A program made the translations under genes and the position numbers. DNA of 64,000 nucleotides from an uncultured Clostridia bacterium. Its GTDB lineage: Bacteria > Bacillota > Clostridia > Oscillospirales > Acutalibacteraceae. The stretch is from assembly GCA_937876205.1 (NCBI GenBank), contig CALEII010000044.1, positions 15,672 to 79,671 of the forward strand. Reading direction: 5' to 3'. Below, piece by piece: positions 41,730-51,552 of this stretch; positions within the stretch are counted from its first letter, which is position 1, and each line of letters opens with the position of its first letter. Below the pieces are notes generated by a model. The model ran no database searches and was not told where the DNA came from. It saw only the letters and a program-made list of their open reading frames with translations.

Positions 41730-43463
41730 TTATTCCGCCTTACACTTTGCCATAAGCTCTGCTACAAGGTTCTTAACAGCTTCAACTGTTTCTTCTACCG
41801 GAACCTTTGCACTGTAAGTCTTGTCTCTTGTAACGACTTCGCATACATTCTCTTTGAGGTTTCTGGGGCTTACGATAACTCTTACGGGAACACCGAGAAG
41901 GTCAGCGTCTGAGAACATAAAGCCTGCACTCACCTTACGGTCATCATAGATTACCTCGAGACCTGCGTTCTGAAGGTCTTCATACATCTTGTCTGCTGCT
42001 GCGTGTGCTTCTTCATCAGCTGACTTCATACAGCAGAGGTGAACCTGCCAGGGAGCGATTGACATAGGCCATATGGGACCGTATTCATCGTGATGTGCTT
42101 CACATACCGATGCTGCAAGTCTGCCTACGCCGATACCGTAGCAGCCCATAATGGGTGTGTGGCTCTCGCCCTTTTCGTCAAGGTATGACATACCCATTGA
42201 CTTTGTATACTTAGTACCAAGCTGGAAGATATTACCAACCTCGATACCTCTTGAAACTGTGATAGCCTTCTTCTTACATACAGGGCAGATACCGCCTGTG
42301 ATAATCTTTGCAAAATCGTGATACACTGCATCGGGGAAATCTCTGTCCATATCAAGACCTGTATAATGATAGTCGATTTCATTTGCACCGCACACAAGAT
42401 TGTTGCAGCCCTTTACCGAAGCATCGAAAAGGATAAGGGGCTTGCACTCTGCGTCCATATTTACGGGACCGATGAAGCCTGCCTTGATACCGCTTTCGTC
42501 TGTGATAACTGCGGGGTGAATGTTTTCACCAAGGAAGTTTGTAAGCTTTGTTTCGTTGACATCAAGGTCGCCTCTGATGAACACAATAACATATTCATCT
42601 GTCATATTCTTCTGATATACAACTGCTTTAAGGCTCTTCTTTGCATCTGCCTTAAGGAAATCACACACTTCCTCAATTGTGTGCATATCGGGAGTGTGAA
42701 CCTTTGCGAGTTCTTCACTTACATCGTCGTGCATGGGCTCAATGATGCTTTCTGCGGCTTCCATATTTGCTCTGTAGCCGCATTCGGGACAGATTGCAAT
42801 TGAATCTTCACCGATTGCTGTAAGAAGCATATACTCGTGCGAAATATTGCCGCCCATCATACCTGAGTCAGACTCTACAACGATTGTTTCGGGAATTCCT
42901 GCTCTTGCAAAGATTCTCTCATAAGCGTGATAGCACTTTGCATAGTACTGCTCAAGGTCCGCCTGAGAGGTGTGGAATGAATAAGCATCCTTCATTGTGA
43001 ATTCACGCACACGGATAAGACCTGCTCTGGGTCTTGCCTCGTCACGGAACTTTGTCTGAATCTGATAAATCATAAAGGGGTAACGTGTGTATGTATTACC
43101 GTATTCACGCACAAGCTGAACAGCAGCCTCTTCGTGAGTCATACCAAGCACCATAGGAGCACCGTTTCTGTCTTTAAAACGGCAGAGAGAATTGTCAATT
43201 GCCTGATATCTGCCTGATTCCTCCCAGAGAGAAGCAGGCATAACAACGGGGAAAGAAACCTCCTGACCGTCAATTCTGTCCATCTCTTCACGGATGATAT
43301 TTTCAATTTTCTTTGTGATACGGCGAAGAGGCATATATGAAGAATAAATACCGTTTGAAACGAACTTCATATATCCGCCTCTGACCATCAGAGCATGGCT
43401 GTCTACCACGCAATCAGAGGGTTTTTCTTTAAATCTCTCGCCGACAAGCTTATCAAGTTTCAT
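41730..43463 (-). CDS. proS: prolyl-tRNA synthetase, bacterial long type
   Basis: 577 residues, the bacterial form with an editing (INS) domain inserted between class II motifs 2 and 3. Visible: motif 1 region (RITKKIENIIREEMDRI), VMPASLWEESGRYQ, GMTHEEAAVQLV, motif 2 RDEARPRAGLIRVREFTMKDAYSFH (residues about 138-162), the insertion (about 220-400), EVGNIFQLGTKYTKSM, motif 3 GCYGIGVGRLAA (about 438-449) and a C-terminal anticodon-binding domain. It charges tRNA-Pro and clears mischarged alanine. It starts 18 bases after the HAD gene. No T-box leader is present. Confidence 0.97.
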   Translation of the reverse strand: MKLDKLVGERFKEKPSDCVVDSHALMVRGGYMKFVSNGIYSSYMPLRRITKKIENIIREEMDRIDGQEVSFPVVMPASLWEESGRYQAIDNSLCRFKDRNGAPMVLGMTHEEAAVQLVREYGNTYTRYPFMIYQIQTKFRDEARPRAGLIRVREFTMKDAYSFHTSQADLEQYYAKCYHAYERIFARAGIPETIVVESDSGMMGGNISHEYMLLTAIGEDSIAICPECGYRANMEAAESIIEPMHDDVSEELAKVHTPDMHTIEEVCDFLKADAKKSLKAVVYQKNMTDEYVIVFIRGDLDVNETKLTNFLGENIHPAVITDESGIKAGFIGPVNMDAECKPLILFDASVKGCNNLVCGANEIDYHYTGLDMDRDFPDAVYHDFAKIITGGICPVCKKKAITVSRGIEVGNIFQLGTKYTKSMGMSYLDEKGESHTPIMGCYGIGVGRLAASVCEAHHDEYGPIWPMSIAPWQVHLCCMKSADEEAHAAADKMYEDLQNAGLEVIYDDRKVSAGFMFSDADLLGVPVRVIVSPRNLKENVCEVVTRDKTYSAKVPVEETVEAVKNLVAELMAKCKAE

Positions 43464-43481
43464 TTTAATTACCTTCTGTTT

Positions 43482-44108
43482 TTATATTTTTATACCTTTA
43501 TTTCTTAACTTCTCACGAAGTACACTTACATCTTCAAAAGACGGAGAGAAGACAATGCCGTCCATTCCGCATTTCTTTCCGCCCTCTATATTTTCCTCAA
43601 CATCGTCAATGAAAACACACTCTGACGGGTTAAGGGAATATGTATTGAAAAGGATTTCATAAATCTCCTTTTCAGGCTTCAAAACCTTATGCTCACAGGA
43701 AATTATTTTTCCGTCCATAAGAGCTATTGCGGGCTTGTGAGGTGAATACTCATAGAAATCAAACCCTGCATTGCTTAAAAGATATGTCTTATAGCCGTTT
43801 GCCTTAAGCTCCTGAATCAGGTCATACATTTCGGGAAACGGGGGCATTTCTGTAAGTCCGTAACCCTTTTCGAGATAAATCTCTTTAAGCACTGCAAGTA
43901 CGTGAGGCGGCAGCTTATCGCTGACTGCATCTATGACTTCGGCATAAGTTCTTGTACCTCTGTCACAGTCCCTGTATATTCCGCTGTTATAAAATACGTC
44001 GAGAATCATATCCACATCTTTTTTATCGGGAAGATACTTTGAAAAAGTCTTCTCAGGATAAAACATTATGAGAACATTTCCCATATCAAAAACAATATTT
44101 TTAATCAT
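43482..44108 (-). CDS. HAD family phosphatase (subclass IA)
   Basis: 208 residues from ATG 44108. Motif I FDMGNVL (5-11, nucleophile Asp6; the second Asp is replaced by Asn as in the YihX/epoxide hydrolase-type branch), motif II LLSNAG, a Lys in EHKVLKPEKEIYE and motif IV FIDDVEENIEGG. Probable phosphatase of small sugar phosphates. No strong ribosome binding site precedes the ATG; a further in-frame TTG at 44150 would overlap the acpP end region, so the exact start is uncertain. Confidence 0.82.
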   Translation of the reverse strand: MIKNIVFDMGNVLIMFYPEKTFSKYLPDKKDVDMILDVFYNSGIYRDCDRGTRTYAEVIDAVSDKLPPHVLAVLKEIYLEKGYGLTEMPPFPEMYDLIQELKANGYKTYLLSNAGFDFYEYSPHKPAIALMDGKIISCEHKVLKPEKEIYEILFNTYSLNPSECVFIDDVEENIEGGKKCGMDGIVFSPSFEDVSVLREKLRNKGIKI

Positions 44109-44153
44109 AATCAATAAAACCAAAAAGGCGGCAAAAATAATCCGCCCCAAGCA

Positions 44154-44375
44154 TCAGAGTTCTTCAATAAAGCGAACAACGTCGCCGACTGTAACAAACT
44201 TTTCAAGAATTTCATCTGTCACCTCAACGCCGAATTCATCTTCAATATCCATCGCAAAATCAACCATATCAATGCTGTCAAAATTAAGCTCGGCAAAGGT
44301 GGTATTTTCTGTTATGTCGATGTCTTCATAGCAGTATTCATCAATAAGAATTGCTTTAATTTTTTCAAATTCCAT
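44154..44375 (-). CDS. acpP: acyl carrier protein
   Basis: 73 residues, four-helix ACP. The phosphopantetheine site is DSID (Ser34) where most ACPs have DSLD/DSLE, followed by MVDFAMDIEDEFGVEVTD. No other fatty-acid gene lies nearby; it is followed by the HAD phosphatase and proS. AAAGGGAG precedes the ATG. It could be a second ACP for a specialised pathway. Confidence 0.88.
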   Translation of the reverse strand: MEFEKIKAILIDEYCYEDIDITENTTFAELNFDSIDMVDFAMDIEDEFGVEVTDEILEKFVTVGDVVRFIEEL

Positions 44376-44494
44376 AAGTGATTCTCCCTTTATAAAAAAT
44401 TTAAAAGCAATACATTTATATTATGATATTATGTATTTTTTTACTCTTTGTCAATACTTTTAAAAAAATTTCATAAAAGAGCTATCTTTCAGAA

Positions 44495-44523
44495 AAAGCG
44501 ATGCCCCGAAAAGACATCGCTTT
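44495..44523 (-). terminator. terminator of ftsZ
   Basis: On the minus strand AAAGCGATG / CATCGCTTT stem followed by TTCTG; it ends the dcw cluster. Confidence 0.75.
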
Positions 44524-44550
44524 GCAAAAATTCAACGGAATTTAAAGCTA

Positions 44551-45645
44551 TTACTTCTTGTTCTTAAAAATCTCAAAAATGTCACTGAGAGATTCATCAC
44601 TTGTACCGAATTCCGCAGCAGGAGTGAATTCAGTCTTCTCTTCTGCCTTCTCTTCGGGAGCTTCTTCAACAACTTCTTCTTCCTTTATTGATTTACCGAA
44701 GCCTGTTGCAACAACAGTGATGATCATTTCATCATCAAGAGTGGGATCAAGAGCAACACCGAAGATGATGTTTGCATCGGGATCTGCTGTATCTGAGATG
44801 ATTGAGCTGGCAACATCAACTGCATCCAGTGTGATGTCTGTTGAAGCAGAAACGTTGATGATTATACCCTTTGAGCCTGCGATTGATGTCTCAAGCAGGG
44901 GGCTTGTGATAGCCATCTTAGCAGCTTCTTCTGCCTTATCCTTACCGCTTGCTCTGCCCACGCCCATATGTGCATAGCCTGCATCCTTCATAACTGAAGT
45001 AACGTCAGCAAAGTCAAGGTTGATAAGACCGGGAACTGTAATAAGCTCTGCAATACTTCTTACACCCTGACGAAGAACATCGTCAGCGATTTCGAATGCG
45101 TTTGCAAAAGTAATCTTTTCGTCAGAAACGAGTTTAAGTCTCTCATTGGGAATAATGATAAGGCTGTCTACGTGCTGTGAAAGCTCTGCGATACCTTCCT
45201 CTGCCTGAGCCATACGGCGTCTGCCCTCGAAGTTGAAGGGCTTGGTAACAATACCGACAGTAAGAATACCCTTATCCTTAGCCATCTGGGCGATAACGGG
45301 AGCTGCACCTGTACCTGTGCCGCCACCCATACCGGCTGTGATAAATACCATATCTGCGCCGTTGAGAGAGTCGTTGATAACATCCATACTCTCTTCAGCA
45401 GCCTTCTGACCTACATCAGGACGTGCACCTGCACCCTTCCCGTCTGTAACCTTTTCACCGATCTGAATCTTGGTTGTAGCCTTGGAGTACATAAGAACCT
45501 GCTTATCTGTGTTGATTGCGATGAATTCAACACCCTGTACGCCTGCTTCTACCATTCTGTTTATAGCGTTACCGCCGCCGCCACCGACACCGATGACCTT
45601 GATCTTTGTAACTTCTTCACGTTCATTTGCAATTTCGAAAGCCAT
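44551..45645 (-). CDS. ftsZ: cell division protein FtsZ
   Basis: 364 residues. Tubulin-like GTPase that forms the division ring. N-terminal IKVIGVGGGGGNAINRM, tubulin signature GGGTGTG (107-113), synergy-loop region LINLDFADVTSVM with the conserved GTPase Asp. The acidic linker (about 318-350) is short and the C-terminal peptide LSDIFEIFKNKK differs from the usual DIPxFLR core, although the aromatic/basic pattern is kept. ACGGAGG precedes the ATG. It has its own promoter in the gap after ftsQ. ftsA, the usual partner, is absent from the cluster. Confidence 0.97.
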   Translation of the reverse strand: MAFEIANEREEVTKIKVIGVGGGGGNAINRMVEAGVQGVEFIAINTDKQVLMYSKATTKIQIGEKVTDGKGAGARPDVGQKAAEESMDVINDSLNGADMVFITAGMGGGTGTGAAPVIAQMAKDKGILTVGIVTKPFNFEGRRRMAQAEEGIAELSQHVDSLIIIPNERLKLVSDEKITFANAFEIADDVLRQGVRSIAELITVPGLINLDFADVTSVMKDAGYAHMGVGRASGKDKAEEAAKMAITSPLLETSIAGSKGIIINVSASTDITLDAVDVASSIISDTADPDANIIFGVALDPTLDDEMIITVVATGFGKSIKEEEVVEEAPEEKAEEKTEFTPAAEFGTSDESLSDIFEIFKNKK

Positions 45646-45689
45646 TTTACATCCTCCGTATATTTAAATTAGCCATATATACAACAATA

Positions 45690-45718
45690 CTTATATATAA
45701 TACCACGTCACAAGTCAA
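45690..45718 (-). promoter_or_regulatory. promoter of ftsZ
   Basis: On the minus strand TTGACT (45718-45713), 17-base spacer, TATAAG (45695-45690), about 45 bases before the ATG in the 140-base gap behind ftsQ. Confidence 0.55.
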
Positions 45719-45785
45719 ATTTCAATATATAAACTATAATAAATATTGTTATAATTTCACGTTATTTTTATATTTTCGCAACAAT

Positions 45786-46670
45786 TCATCCTACAGCTAC
45801 AATATCATCACCGTAAAGTGATTCGTCAAGCTGTGAATAACCTTCATCAACAGGTGATTTATCTTCACTGACATAAGCTCTGTCTGTATCTGTAAGATTT
45901 ATGATTTTTCTTACATCAGGATGCTTTTCCTTTTCTTGTTTCATTGAGCTTACTGCCAGAGTGAATTTTTCATCAAGGTCTGTAAGCATACCCAGAACAA
46001 AAGTGAACTGCTTATCAACCGTAAAGCTTACATTTGCAATATTTGAGATATCAACCTTTGTTATCGGCAACAGACCGTTATCTTCACAATATGTTTCAAT
46101 GGTAGAAAGCCTTGTTTTACAGCTCTCATCAGAGAAAACAGCCTGACTTCCCGGCTGGGCAGAATTTACATGAGCACCGATGAGCTTTGCACAGCCCTCG
46201 GGAATATAGTCCGAAACGGCAAGAACCTTAAAATCCTCATTCATAAGTGTAAATCCGCCGCCTGCATCAAGTGCATATTTTGCGTGTGTATCTTCAATTA
46301 TAATTCTGAGAGTCGAGGGATATTTTCTCTTTACGGTGGCATTGCCTACATAGGGAAGAAGATTCTCAACAGTTGACTTGATTTCTTTTTTTGAAATCAG
46401 CACAAGACTATCACCGACCTGTGCACCGCACATTCTGACAATCTCGTCATCCGCATAATAACAGCTGTTTGCAAAAGTATGAGTACCGTTGCAGAAATCA
46501 TCAGGCAAGCCCTCCACCTGAATTGTCTGAATTCTGAAAAAAACAAAAGCACACAGCAGAAACAGTATCAGCGCAAGAGACAAAGCAAGGCCTATACACA
46601 TTTTTATATAATTGAAAAGCCTCATTCGCATTTTATATTCAGTTTTCGATCCCATCTTTACCAGTGCCAT
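45786..46670 (-). CDS. ftsQ: cell division protein FtsQ/DivIB
   Basis: 294 residues. Cytoplasmic basic N-terminus (1-23), one TM segment (about 24-48, IGLALSLALILFLLCAFVFF), then an outer POTRA domain opening FRIQTIQVEGL and a beta domain with VKRKYPSTLRIIIEDTHAKYAL. It bridges FtsL/DivIC and the septal synthase. The ATG overlaps the end of murA by 32 bases, with GAGAGG ten bases upstream, so translation is coupled. The POTRA loop carries extra Cys residues (NSCYYADD, RMCGAQ). Confidence 0.88.
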   Translation of the reverse strand: MALVKMGSKTEYKMRMRLFNYIKMCIGLALSLALILFLLCAFVFFRIQTIQVEGLPDDFCNGTHTFANSCYYADDEIVRMCGAQVGDSLVLISKKEIKSTVENLLPYVGNATVKRKYPSTLRIIIEDTHAKYALDAGGGFTLMNEDFKVLAVSDYIPEGCAKLIGAHVNSAQPGSQAVFSDESCKTRLSTIETYCEDNGLLPITKVDISNIANVSFTVDKQFTFVLGMLTDLDEKFTLAVSSMKQEKEKHPDVRKIINLTDTDRAYVSEDKSPVDEGYSQLDESLYGDDIVAVG

Positions 46671-47937
46671 TATTCAGCAACCTCTCTTCTTTCACTATTT
46701 CACAGCCGAGGGAATTGAGTATTCCGCTCAGATTTTCATATCCTCTTAAAATATACTTTATATCGTTTACAGTCGTTGTACCCTGTGCTGCAAGACCTGC
46801 AAGCACAAGTGAGGCACCGCCTCTCAGGTCTGATGCGATAACCGATGCACCTGTAAGAGTCGGTGTACCTTCTATTACAGCCATTCTGCCGTCAACTCTT
46901 ATTTTTGCGCCGAATCGAAGCAGTTCGCTGACATGCTTATATCTGCTTTCAAAGATTGTTTCTATTATAACGCTTGTGCCGTGACAGACAGTCGTCATTG
47001 CAAGCATCTGAGCCTGCATATCTGTCGGAAATCCCGGATAAGGCATTGTTCTGACTGTTTTTATTGCTCTCAGATACGGCGGAGCCGTCAGTGTGACAGA
47101 GCCTGACGATATTGCAATATCACACCCTGCCTCTTCAAAAACAGGTATACACGGGAGCAGATGTGCAGGTATAACACCCGTCAGCGTCACCTTGCCGTGA
47201 GTCATTGCAGCAGCTGCCATATATGTAGCGGCAACTATTCTGTCAGGAATAACCTTATACTGCACGGGATGAAGCTCTTTGACACCCTCTATGACAATTG
47301 TGCCGTCACCTGTACCCGATATTCTCGCACCGCAGCTGTTCAGAAAATCTGCAAGATCACTGATTTCAGGCTCTCTTGCCGCATTTGTGATAACAGTGGT
47401 GCCCTTTGCCGTGCAGGCAGTGAGAATAATATTCTCAGTGGCTCCGACACTCGGGAATGAAAGCGCAATATTCACGCCCTCAAGTGGCTTAACTGCTTCA
47501 AAATCAATCTTTGCAAATTGCTCCTGAATATTCACACCGAAGCGCTGAATCGCATCAAGATGAAGGTCAATGGGTCTGAGACCTATCTCACACCCGCCCG
47601 GAGTTGAAAGACTTGCCTTTCCTGTTCTGCCGATTATTGCCCCCAGAAAAACAACAGATGAGCGCATTTCACGCATAAGGTCATCAGGGATATCTGACTT
47701 TGTCACATCACTGCTGTCAACAGTAATTGTATGCCCTTCTTTTGTCACCTTACAGCCGAGATGTCTGAGAATTCTGACTGTAGCATCCACATCGGTGATG
47801 TCGGGACAGTTTGTTATCACCGATTCGCCTTTTATGAGAATTGTAGCCGCAAGAATCGGCAACACACTGTTTTTTGAGCCCTGAACACGTGTTTCACCGT
47901 AAATACGGTGTCCTCCGTTTATAACATATCTGCTCAC
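46639..47937 (-). CDS. murA: UDP-N-acetylglucosamine 1-carboxyvinyltransferase MurA
   Basis: 432 residues from GTG 47937, which lies six bases after AAAGGTGGG; the upstream ATG codons would start before the ribosome binding site. MurA commits UDP-GlcNAc to murein. Landmarks: VQGSKNSVLPILAATIL, GGCEIGLRPIDLH with catalytic Cys116 (fosfomycin-sensitive form), PYPGFPTDMQAQMLA and LRGGASLVLAGLAA. It overlaps ftsQ, follows murG, and may be one of two MurA copies, as often in Firmicutes. Confidence 0.96.
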   Translation of the reverse strand: MSRYVINGGHRIYGETRVQGSKNSVLPILAATILIKGESVITNCPDITDVDATVRILRHLGCKVTKEGHTITVDSSDVTKSDIPDDLMREMRSSVVFLGAIIGRTGKASLSTPGGCEIGLRPIDLHLDAIQRFGVNIQEQFAKIDFEAVKPLEGVNIALSFPSVGATENIILTACTAKGTTVITNAAREPEISDLADFLNSCGARISGTGDGTIVIEGVKELHPVQYKVIPDRIVAATYMAAAAMTHGKVTLTGVIPAHLLPCIPVFEEAGCDIAISSGSVTLTAPPYLRAIKTVRTMPYPGFPTDMQAQMLAMTTVCHGTSVIIETIFESRYKHVSELLRFGAKIRVDGRMAVIEGTPTLTGASVIASDLRGGASLVLAGLAAQGTTTVNDIKYILRGYENLSGILNSLGCEIVKEERLLNNGTGKDGIEN

Positions 47938-47985
47938 TTTATTCCCACCTTTCATACACATAGTATGATGCGGGAGATGTCCTTG

Positions 47986-49101
47986 TTAAATAAGGGATGT
48001 AATTATGTCTGCAATAATCTTTTGTGAATCGGCAACTGCAAGCTTTTTCGCATTATTACCCATTTTCCTGCGAAGTGAAGAATCACTGAGCAATTTATCA
48101 AGAAGACCTGACAGCTTTTCGTGTGTAAGGTCTTTTTCTTCAATAATATAAGCCGCACCGGCATCCACAAGAGTCATAGCGTTGTGATACTGATGATTTT
48201 CAGACACATTGGGTGACGGAATAAGTATAGAAGCCTTTCCTGCTGCCTGAAGCTCTGACAGAGTGCTTGCACCGCTTCTGCAGATGACGATATCTGCCGC
48301 AGCAAGGCATTTGTCCATATCATAAATGTATTCACGCACATCCACATTACTGTTACCGTCAACATCAACACCCTTTTCTCTGAGTGCATCGGGCATCCAT
48401 TTGCCGTACTGACCGTAGCCGTGAATAAATCTGCATATACCTTTGTTATGGTACTCTGAAATTATATCAACCATTGCATTGTTTATTGTTTTTGCGCCGA
48501 GACTTCCTCCGAAAGAGAAAACAACGGGAATGTCATCCGCTATGCCCATTTCTGCTCTGGCAAAAGCTCTGTCTGCTCTGAGAATTTCATTTCTGACAGG
48601 CAGACCTGTTACAACAGGCTCATTTTTACATTCAAGATATTCCTTAGCCTTATCAACTGCAAGCATTACTGCATCAGCTTTGCCTGCAAGAAGCTTGTTT
48701 GTAACACCGGGGAATGCATTCTGCTCATGAATTGCTGTTCTGATACCCATTTTTGCAGCTGCCCTGACAACAGGACCGCTGACATAACCGCCGAAGCCTA
48801 CAACGACATCGGGATTGAATTTTTTTATAATTTTTCTGACAGCAAAGCCTGAAAAAAGAACTCTCCATATTGTTTTTATATTCTTGATAATATTTTCAAG
48901 GCTGATTTTACGCTGAAAACCACTCATAGAAATGCCTTCAAACGCAAAACCTGCAGACGGAACAAGCTTTGCCTCCATTTTATCTTTTGTGCCGATAAAC
49001 AGAATTTCCGCCTCAGGATATCTTTCTCTTATTTCACCTGCAGCAGCAAGAGCCGGATTTATATGTCCGCCGGTGCCGCCGGCTGCAAAAATTATTCTCA
49101 T
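47986..49101 (-). CDS. murG: UDP-N-acetylglucosamine--undecaprenyl-PP-MurNAc-pentapeptide transferase MurG
   Basis: 371 residues of the GT28 family. N-terminal FAAGGTGGHINPALA, VVGFGGYVSGPVV, IHEQNAFPGVTNK, then in the C-terminal half FSFGGSLGAKTIN, CRSGASTLSELQAAGKASILIPSPN and SENHQYHNA. It converts lipid I to lipid II at the inner membrane face. It starts four bases after ftsW with AAGGTGAG. Confidence 0.97.
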   Translation of the reverse strand: MRIIFAAGGTGGHINPALAAAGEIRERYPEAEILFIGTKDKMEAKLVPSAGFAFEGISMSGFQRKISLENIIKNIKTIWRVLFSGFAVRKIIKKFNPDVVVGFGGYVSGPVVRAAAKMGIRTAIHEQNAFPGVTNKLLAGKADAVMLAVDKAKEYLECKNEPVVTGLPVRNEILRADRAFARAEMGIADDIPVVFSFGGSLGAKTINNAMVDIISEYHNKGICRFIHGYGQYGKWMPDALREKGVDVDGNSNVDVREYIYDMDKCLAAADIVICRSGASTLSELQAAGKASILIPSPNVSENHQYHNAMTLVDAGAAYIIEEKDLTHEKLSGLLDKLLSDSSLRRKMGNNAKKLAVADSQKIIADIITSLI

Positions 49102-49105
49102 ATTC

Positions 49106-50482
49106 TCACCTTATTTTTCTGATTCTGCTGTCTCTTGATACTGAAAGAATGATACCTGCCTCTGCAAGGTGCACAACAAGTGCCGTACCGCCGTAGCTGA
49201 AGAACGGAAGGCTGATACCCGTGTTGGGAATAAGCTCTGTCGCAACAGCGATATTCAGAAGTGCCTGAATACCGAGAAGAAGTGTAAGTCCCATTGCAAG
49301 ATAGCTCTTGAAGCGTGTTCTCGCCTGCATACCTATCTTCATACCACGGTAAACCAGAAATGTATATCCCAGTATAACAACGACTGCTCCCAGGAAGCCA
49401 AGCTCTTCACAGACTATAGTAAAAATCATATCATTGTGAGGCTCTGAAACATAAAGATATTTAAGCGTTGAATTGCCGAGACCTTTACCGAAGAATCCGC
49501 CTGAGCCGACTGCATACAGGCCCTGATTCTGCTGCCATCTCGCATCTCTGGGGGAGTAATCCTTATCTATCCAGCTGATAATTCTTGAAACCTGATAGCC
49601 CTTGATAAAGGGAATTTTTACATTATCAAGAACATACTGATCAGCCTCTGCCGAGCCCGAAAGCTCACCGCTCTCAAGCATTTCATTTTTTTCGTGAACT
49701 GTCACCATTATGGGAACACACACAACGGCAACAACTAAAACAACAAGTGCAAGCACAAGCGCAAACCAGCGTTTTCTGACGCCGCCGAGGAACATCATTG
49801 CACCGCCGAGAAGAATCATAATAATGAACGCAGAAAGATGGCTGCCCAGTGCAACAAGTCCGGCATTCGTAATGAAGAATGCCACGTGATATACTGTGGG
49901 CATCCAGCCCTCATGCAGATAAATATTCTTGCCTTTTGCCTTGAAAAAATCATATACGGCAAGATTTATTTCACCGACTTTTCCTTTTGAATAAATCCTG
50001 CTTGAATTCATTCTCTTATAAAAGCCCGCATAGAGTAAAGCACCGATAAGAACTATCGCAAATTTTGACAGCTCAGAGGGCTGAAAGCCGAAGCTGCCGA
50101 TGCTGATCCAACGCTTGATATCCTTATTCCAGTTGAGAATAAGAACAAGCACAAGCAATCCATAGGAACCGATTGCAACAGAATATGAAAAGAACTTTGT
50201 TTTCCATATATCAACATCGATCTTTGAAAACAAATACATTGCAACAAGACCGAAAGCAGCACCGAAGCCCTGCTTTTTGATATAATATGTTGATGCCTCA
50301 CCCTCTGCGTAAGCAGAAGGATAGCTTGCAGAGAACATCATTACAAGACCAAGACTGAGAAGTCCGAGCACGATAATAAGAAAAACGATATCAATACTGC
50401 CCTGCTGATAATACTTACCCAGCAGATTCGGGATTATATTACCGATTCTTTCGGTTCTTTTTCTTTTTACTTTTGTTCCCAT
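49106..50482 (-). CDS. ftsW: SEDS family lipid II polymerase FtsW
   Basis: 458 residues, about ten TM segments. SEDS landmarks: LGLVMMFSASYPSAY, RWISIGSFGFQPSELSKFAIV, GLYAVGSGGFFGKGLG, EPHNDMIFTIVCEELGFLG and TGISLPFFSYGGTALV. It is longer than usual because a hydrophilic insertion (about residues 156-190, KRMNSSRIYSKGKVGEINLA) splits the membrane region after TM5, and the N-terminal tail is basic. Position between mraY and murG supports FtsW rather than RodA. It works with the class B PBP encoded upstream. Confidence 0.92.
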   Translation of the reverse strand: MGTKVKRKRTERIGNIIPNLLGKYYQQGSIDIVFLIIVLGLLSLGLVMMFSASYPSAYAEGEASTYYIKKQGFGAAFGLVAMYLFSKIDVDIWKTKFFSYSVAIGSYGLLVLVLILNWNKDIKRWISIGSFGFQPSELSKFAIVLIGALLYAGFYKRMNSSRIYSKGKVGEINLAVYDFFKAKGKNIYLHEGWMPTVYHVAFFITNAGLVALGSHLSAFIIMILLGGAMMFLGGVRKRWFALVLALVVLVVAVVCVPIMVTVHEKNEMLESGELSGSAEADQYVLDNVKIPFIKGYQVSRIISWIDKDYSPRDARWQQNQGLYAVGSGGFFGKGLGNSTLKYLYVSEPHNDMIFTIVCEELGFLGAVVVILGYTFLVYRGMKIGMQARTRFKSYLAMGLTLLLGIQALLNIAVATELIPNTGISLPFFSYGGTALVVHLAEAGIILSVSRDSRIRKIR

Positions 50483-50500
50483 AATAATTCCTCCGTTTTA

Positions 50501-51529
50501 TTATTTCAGCCCACCGAAATACACAAGAAGCACAGCCGTCAATGAGCCGATGATATTTATTGCTGTGAAGGTACCGACAATTTTTGTCTCCTTCCAGCCG
50601 CATTTTTCAAAATGATGGTGAATCGGTGCCATTTTAAATATTCGCTTGCCGTGAGTTGCCTTGAAATACACAATCTGAATAACATCAGATGCAAACTCAA
50701 TCACATAAATAATCCCCATAAGGAGTATCAACCACGGCATATCAAGACAGTATGAAACTGCAATAACGAGTCCGCCCAGAAACATTGAGCCCGTGTCACC
50801 CATCATAACCTTTGCAGGATACCGGTTCCATACAAGATAACCGATAAGACTGCCGAAAAGTGCACTGCAGAGAAGCCCTGCACCGAAAAGACCTCTGAAA
50901 ACTGCAACGGCAACGCCTGCTGCAGCAAAAGTAGCAGTAACGCTTGCACACAAGCCGTCAATACCGTCAGTGAAATTCACTGCATTGACGGTACAGTACA
51001 TAACAACAGGACCGAGCACCCAGAAAAACCAACCGAGATCAATATTACCCACAAAAGGTACAAAAACATAGGTGGCTCCCGTAAGATGCAGGGAAAAGAG
51101 ATAACCTGCCATTATGATTATCTGAAAAACTGATTTCTGTTTTATGGTAAGGCCGAGATTTCTTTTTTTGACAACCTTGATATAGTCATCGACAAAGCCC
51201 ACAAGAGCATAGCCGAAAGCCATAATTATGCCGCTGAAAAGCTTTATCTTCTCAGTGTCACCATCTATTCTGTCCTTTGCGACAATATCGCCGCCGAGAA
51301 GTTTGTCTGTCACAAGAACAACAATAAGTGCGACTGTTATACCTGCAATAAAGAGAATACCTCCCATTGTGGGAGTTCCCTGCTTGCTTTTATGCCACGA
51401 GGGACCTATATCAAGTATGGTCTGACCGAATTTCAGCTTATGAAGCCATGGAATGACTATATATCCGAGAACATAAGCAACACCGAAGCCTATAACAACT
51501 GCAAGTGCCATTGCCACCCATGTATTCAT
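50501..51529 (-). CDS. mraY: phospho-N-acetylmuramoyl-pentapeptide-transferase MraY
   Basis: 342 residues, ten TM segments. It makes lipid I. Landmarks: GPSWHKSKQGTPTMGGILF, FVDDYIKVVKKRNLGLT, NAVNFTDGIDGLC, KVMMGDTGSMFLGG and the cytosolic APIHHHFEKCGWKE with three His. GAAAGGAGAG precedes the ATG. In most Firmicutes murD follows directly; here ftsW does. Confidence 0.97.
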   Translation of the reverse strand: MNTWVAMALAVVIGFGVAYVLGYIVIPWLHKLKFGQTILDIGPSWHKSKQGTPTMGGILFIAGITVALIVVLVTDKLLGGDIVAKDRIDGDTEKIKLFSGIIMAFGYALVGFVDDYIKVVKKRNLGLTIKQKSVFQIIIMAGYLFSLHLTGATYVFVPFVGNIDLGWFFWVLGPVVMYCTVNAVNFTDGIDGLCASVTATFAAAGVAVAVFRGLFGAGLLCSALFGSLIGYLVWNRYPAKVMMGDTGSMFLGGLVIAVSYCLDMPWLILLMGIIYVIEFASDVIQIVYFKATHGKRIFKMAPIHHHFEKCGWKETKIVGTFTAINIIGSLTAVLLVYFGGLK

Positions 51530-51552
51530 TGAAAGCTCTCCTTTCAGAATTA

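Noticed and set aside
42318..42803. Plus-strand open frame of 161 codons
   Set aside because: Antisense to proS, which has full motif conservation; the frame shows no family features or ribosome binding site.
43464..44150. T-box leader upstream of proS
   Set aside because: Only 18 bases separate the HAD gene from proS and no T-box sequence was seen.
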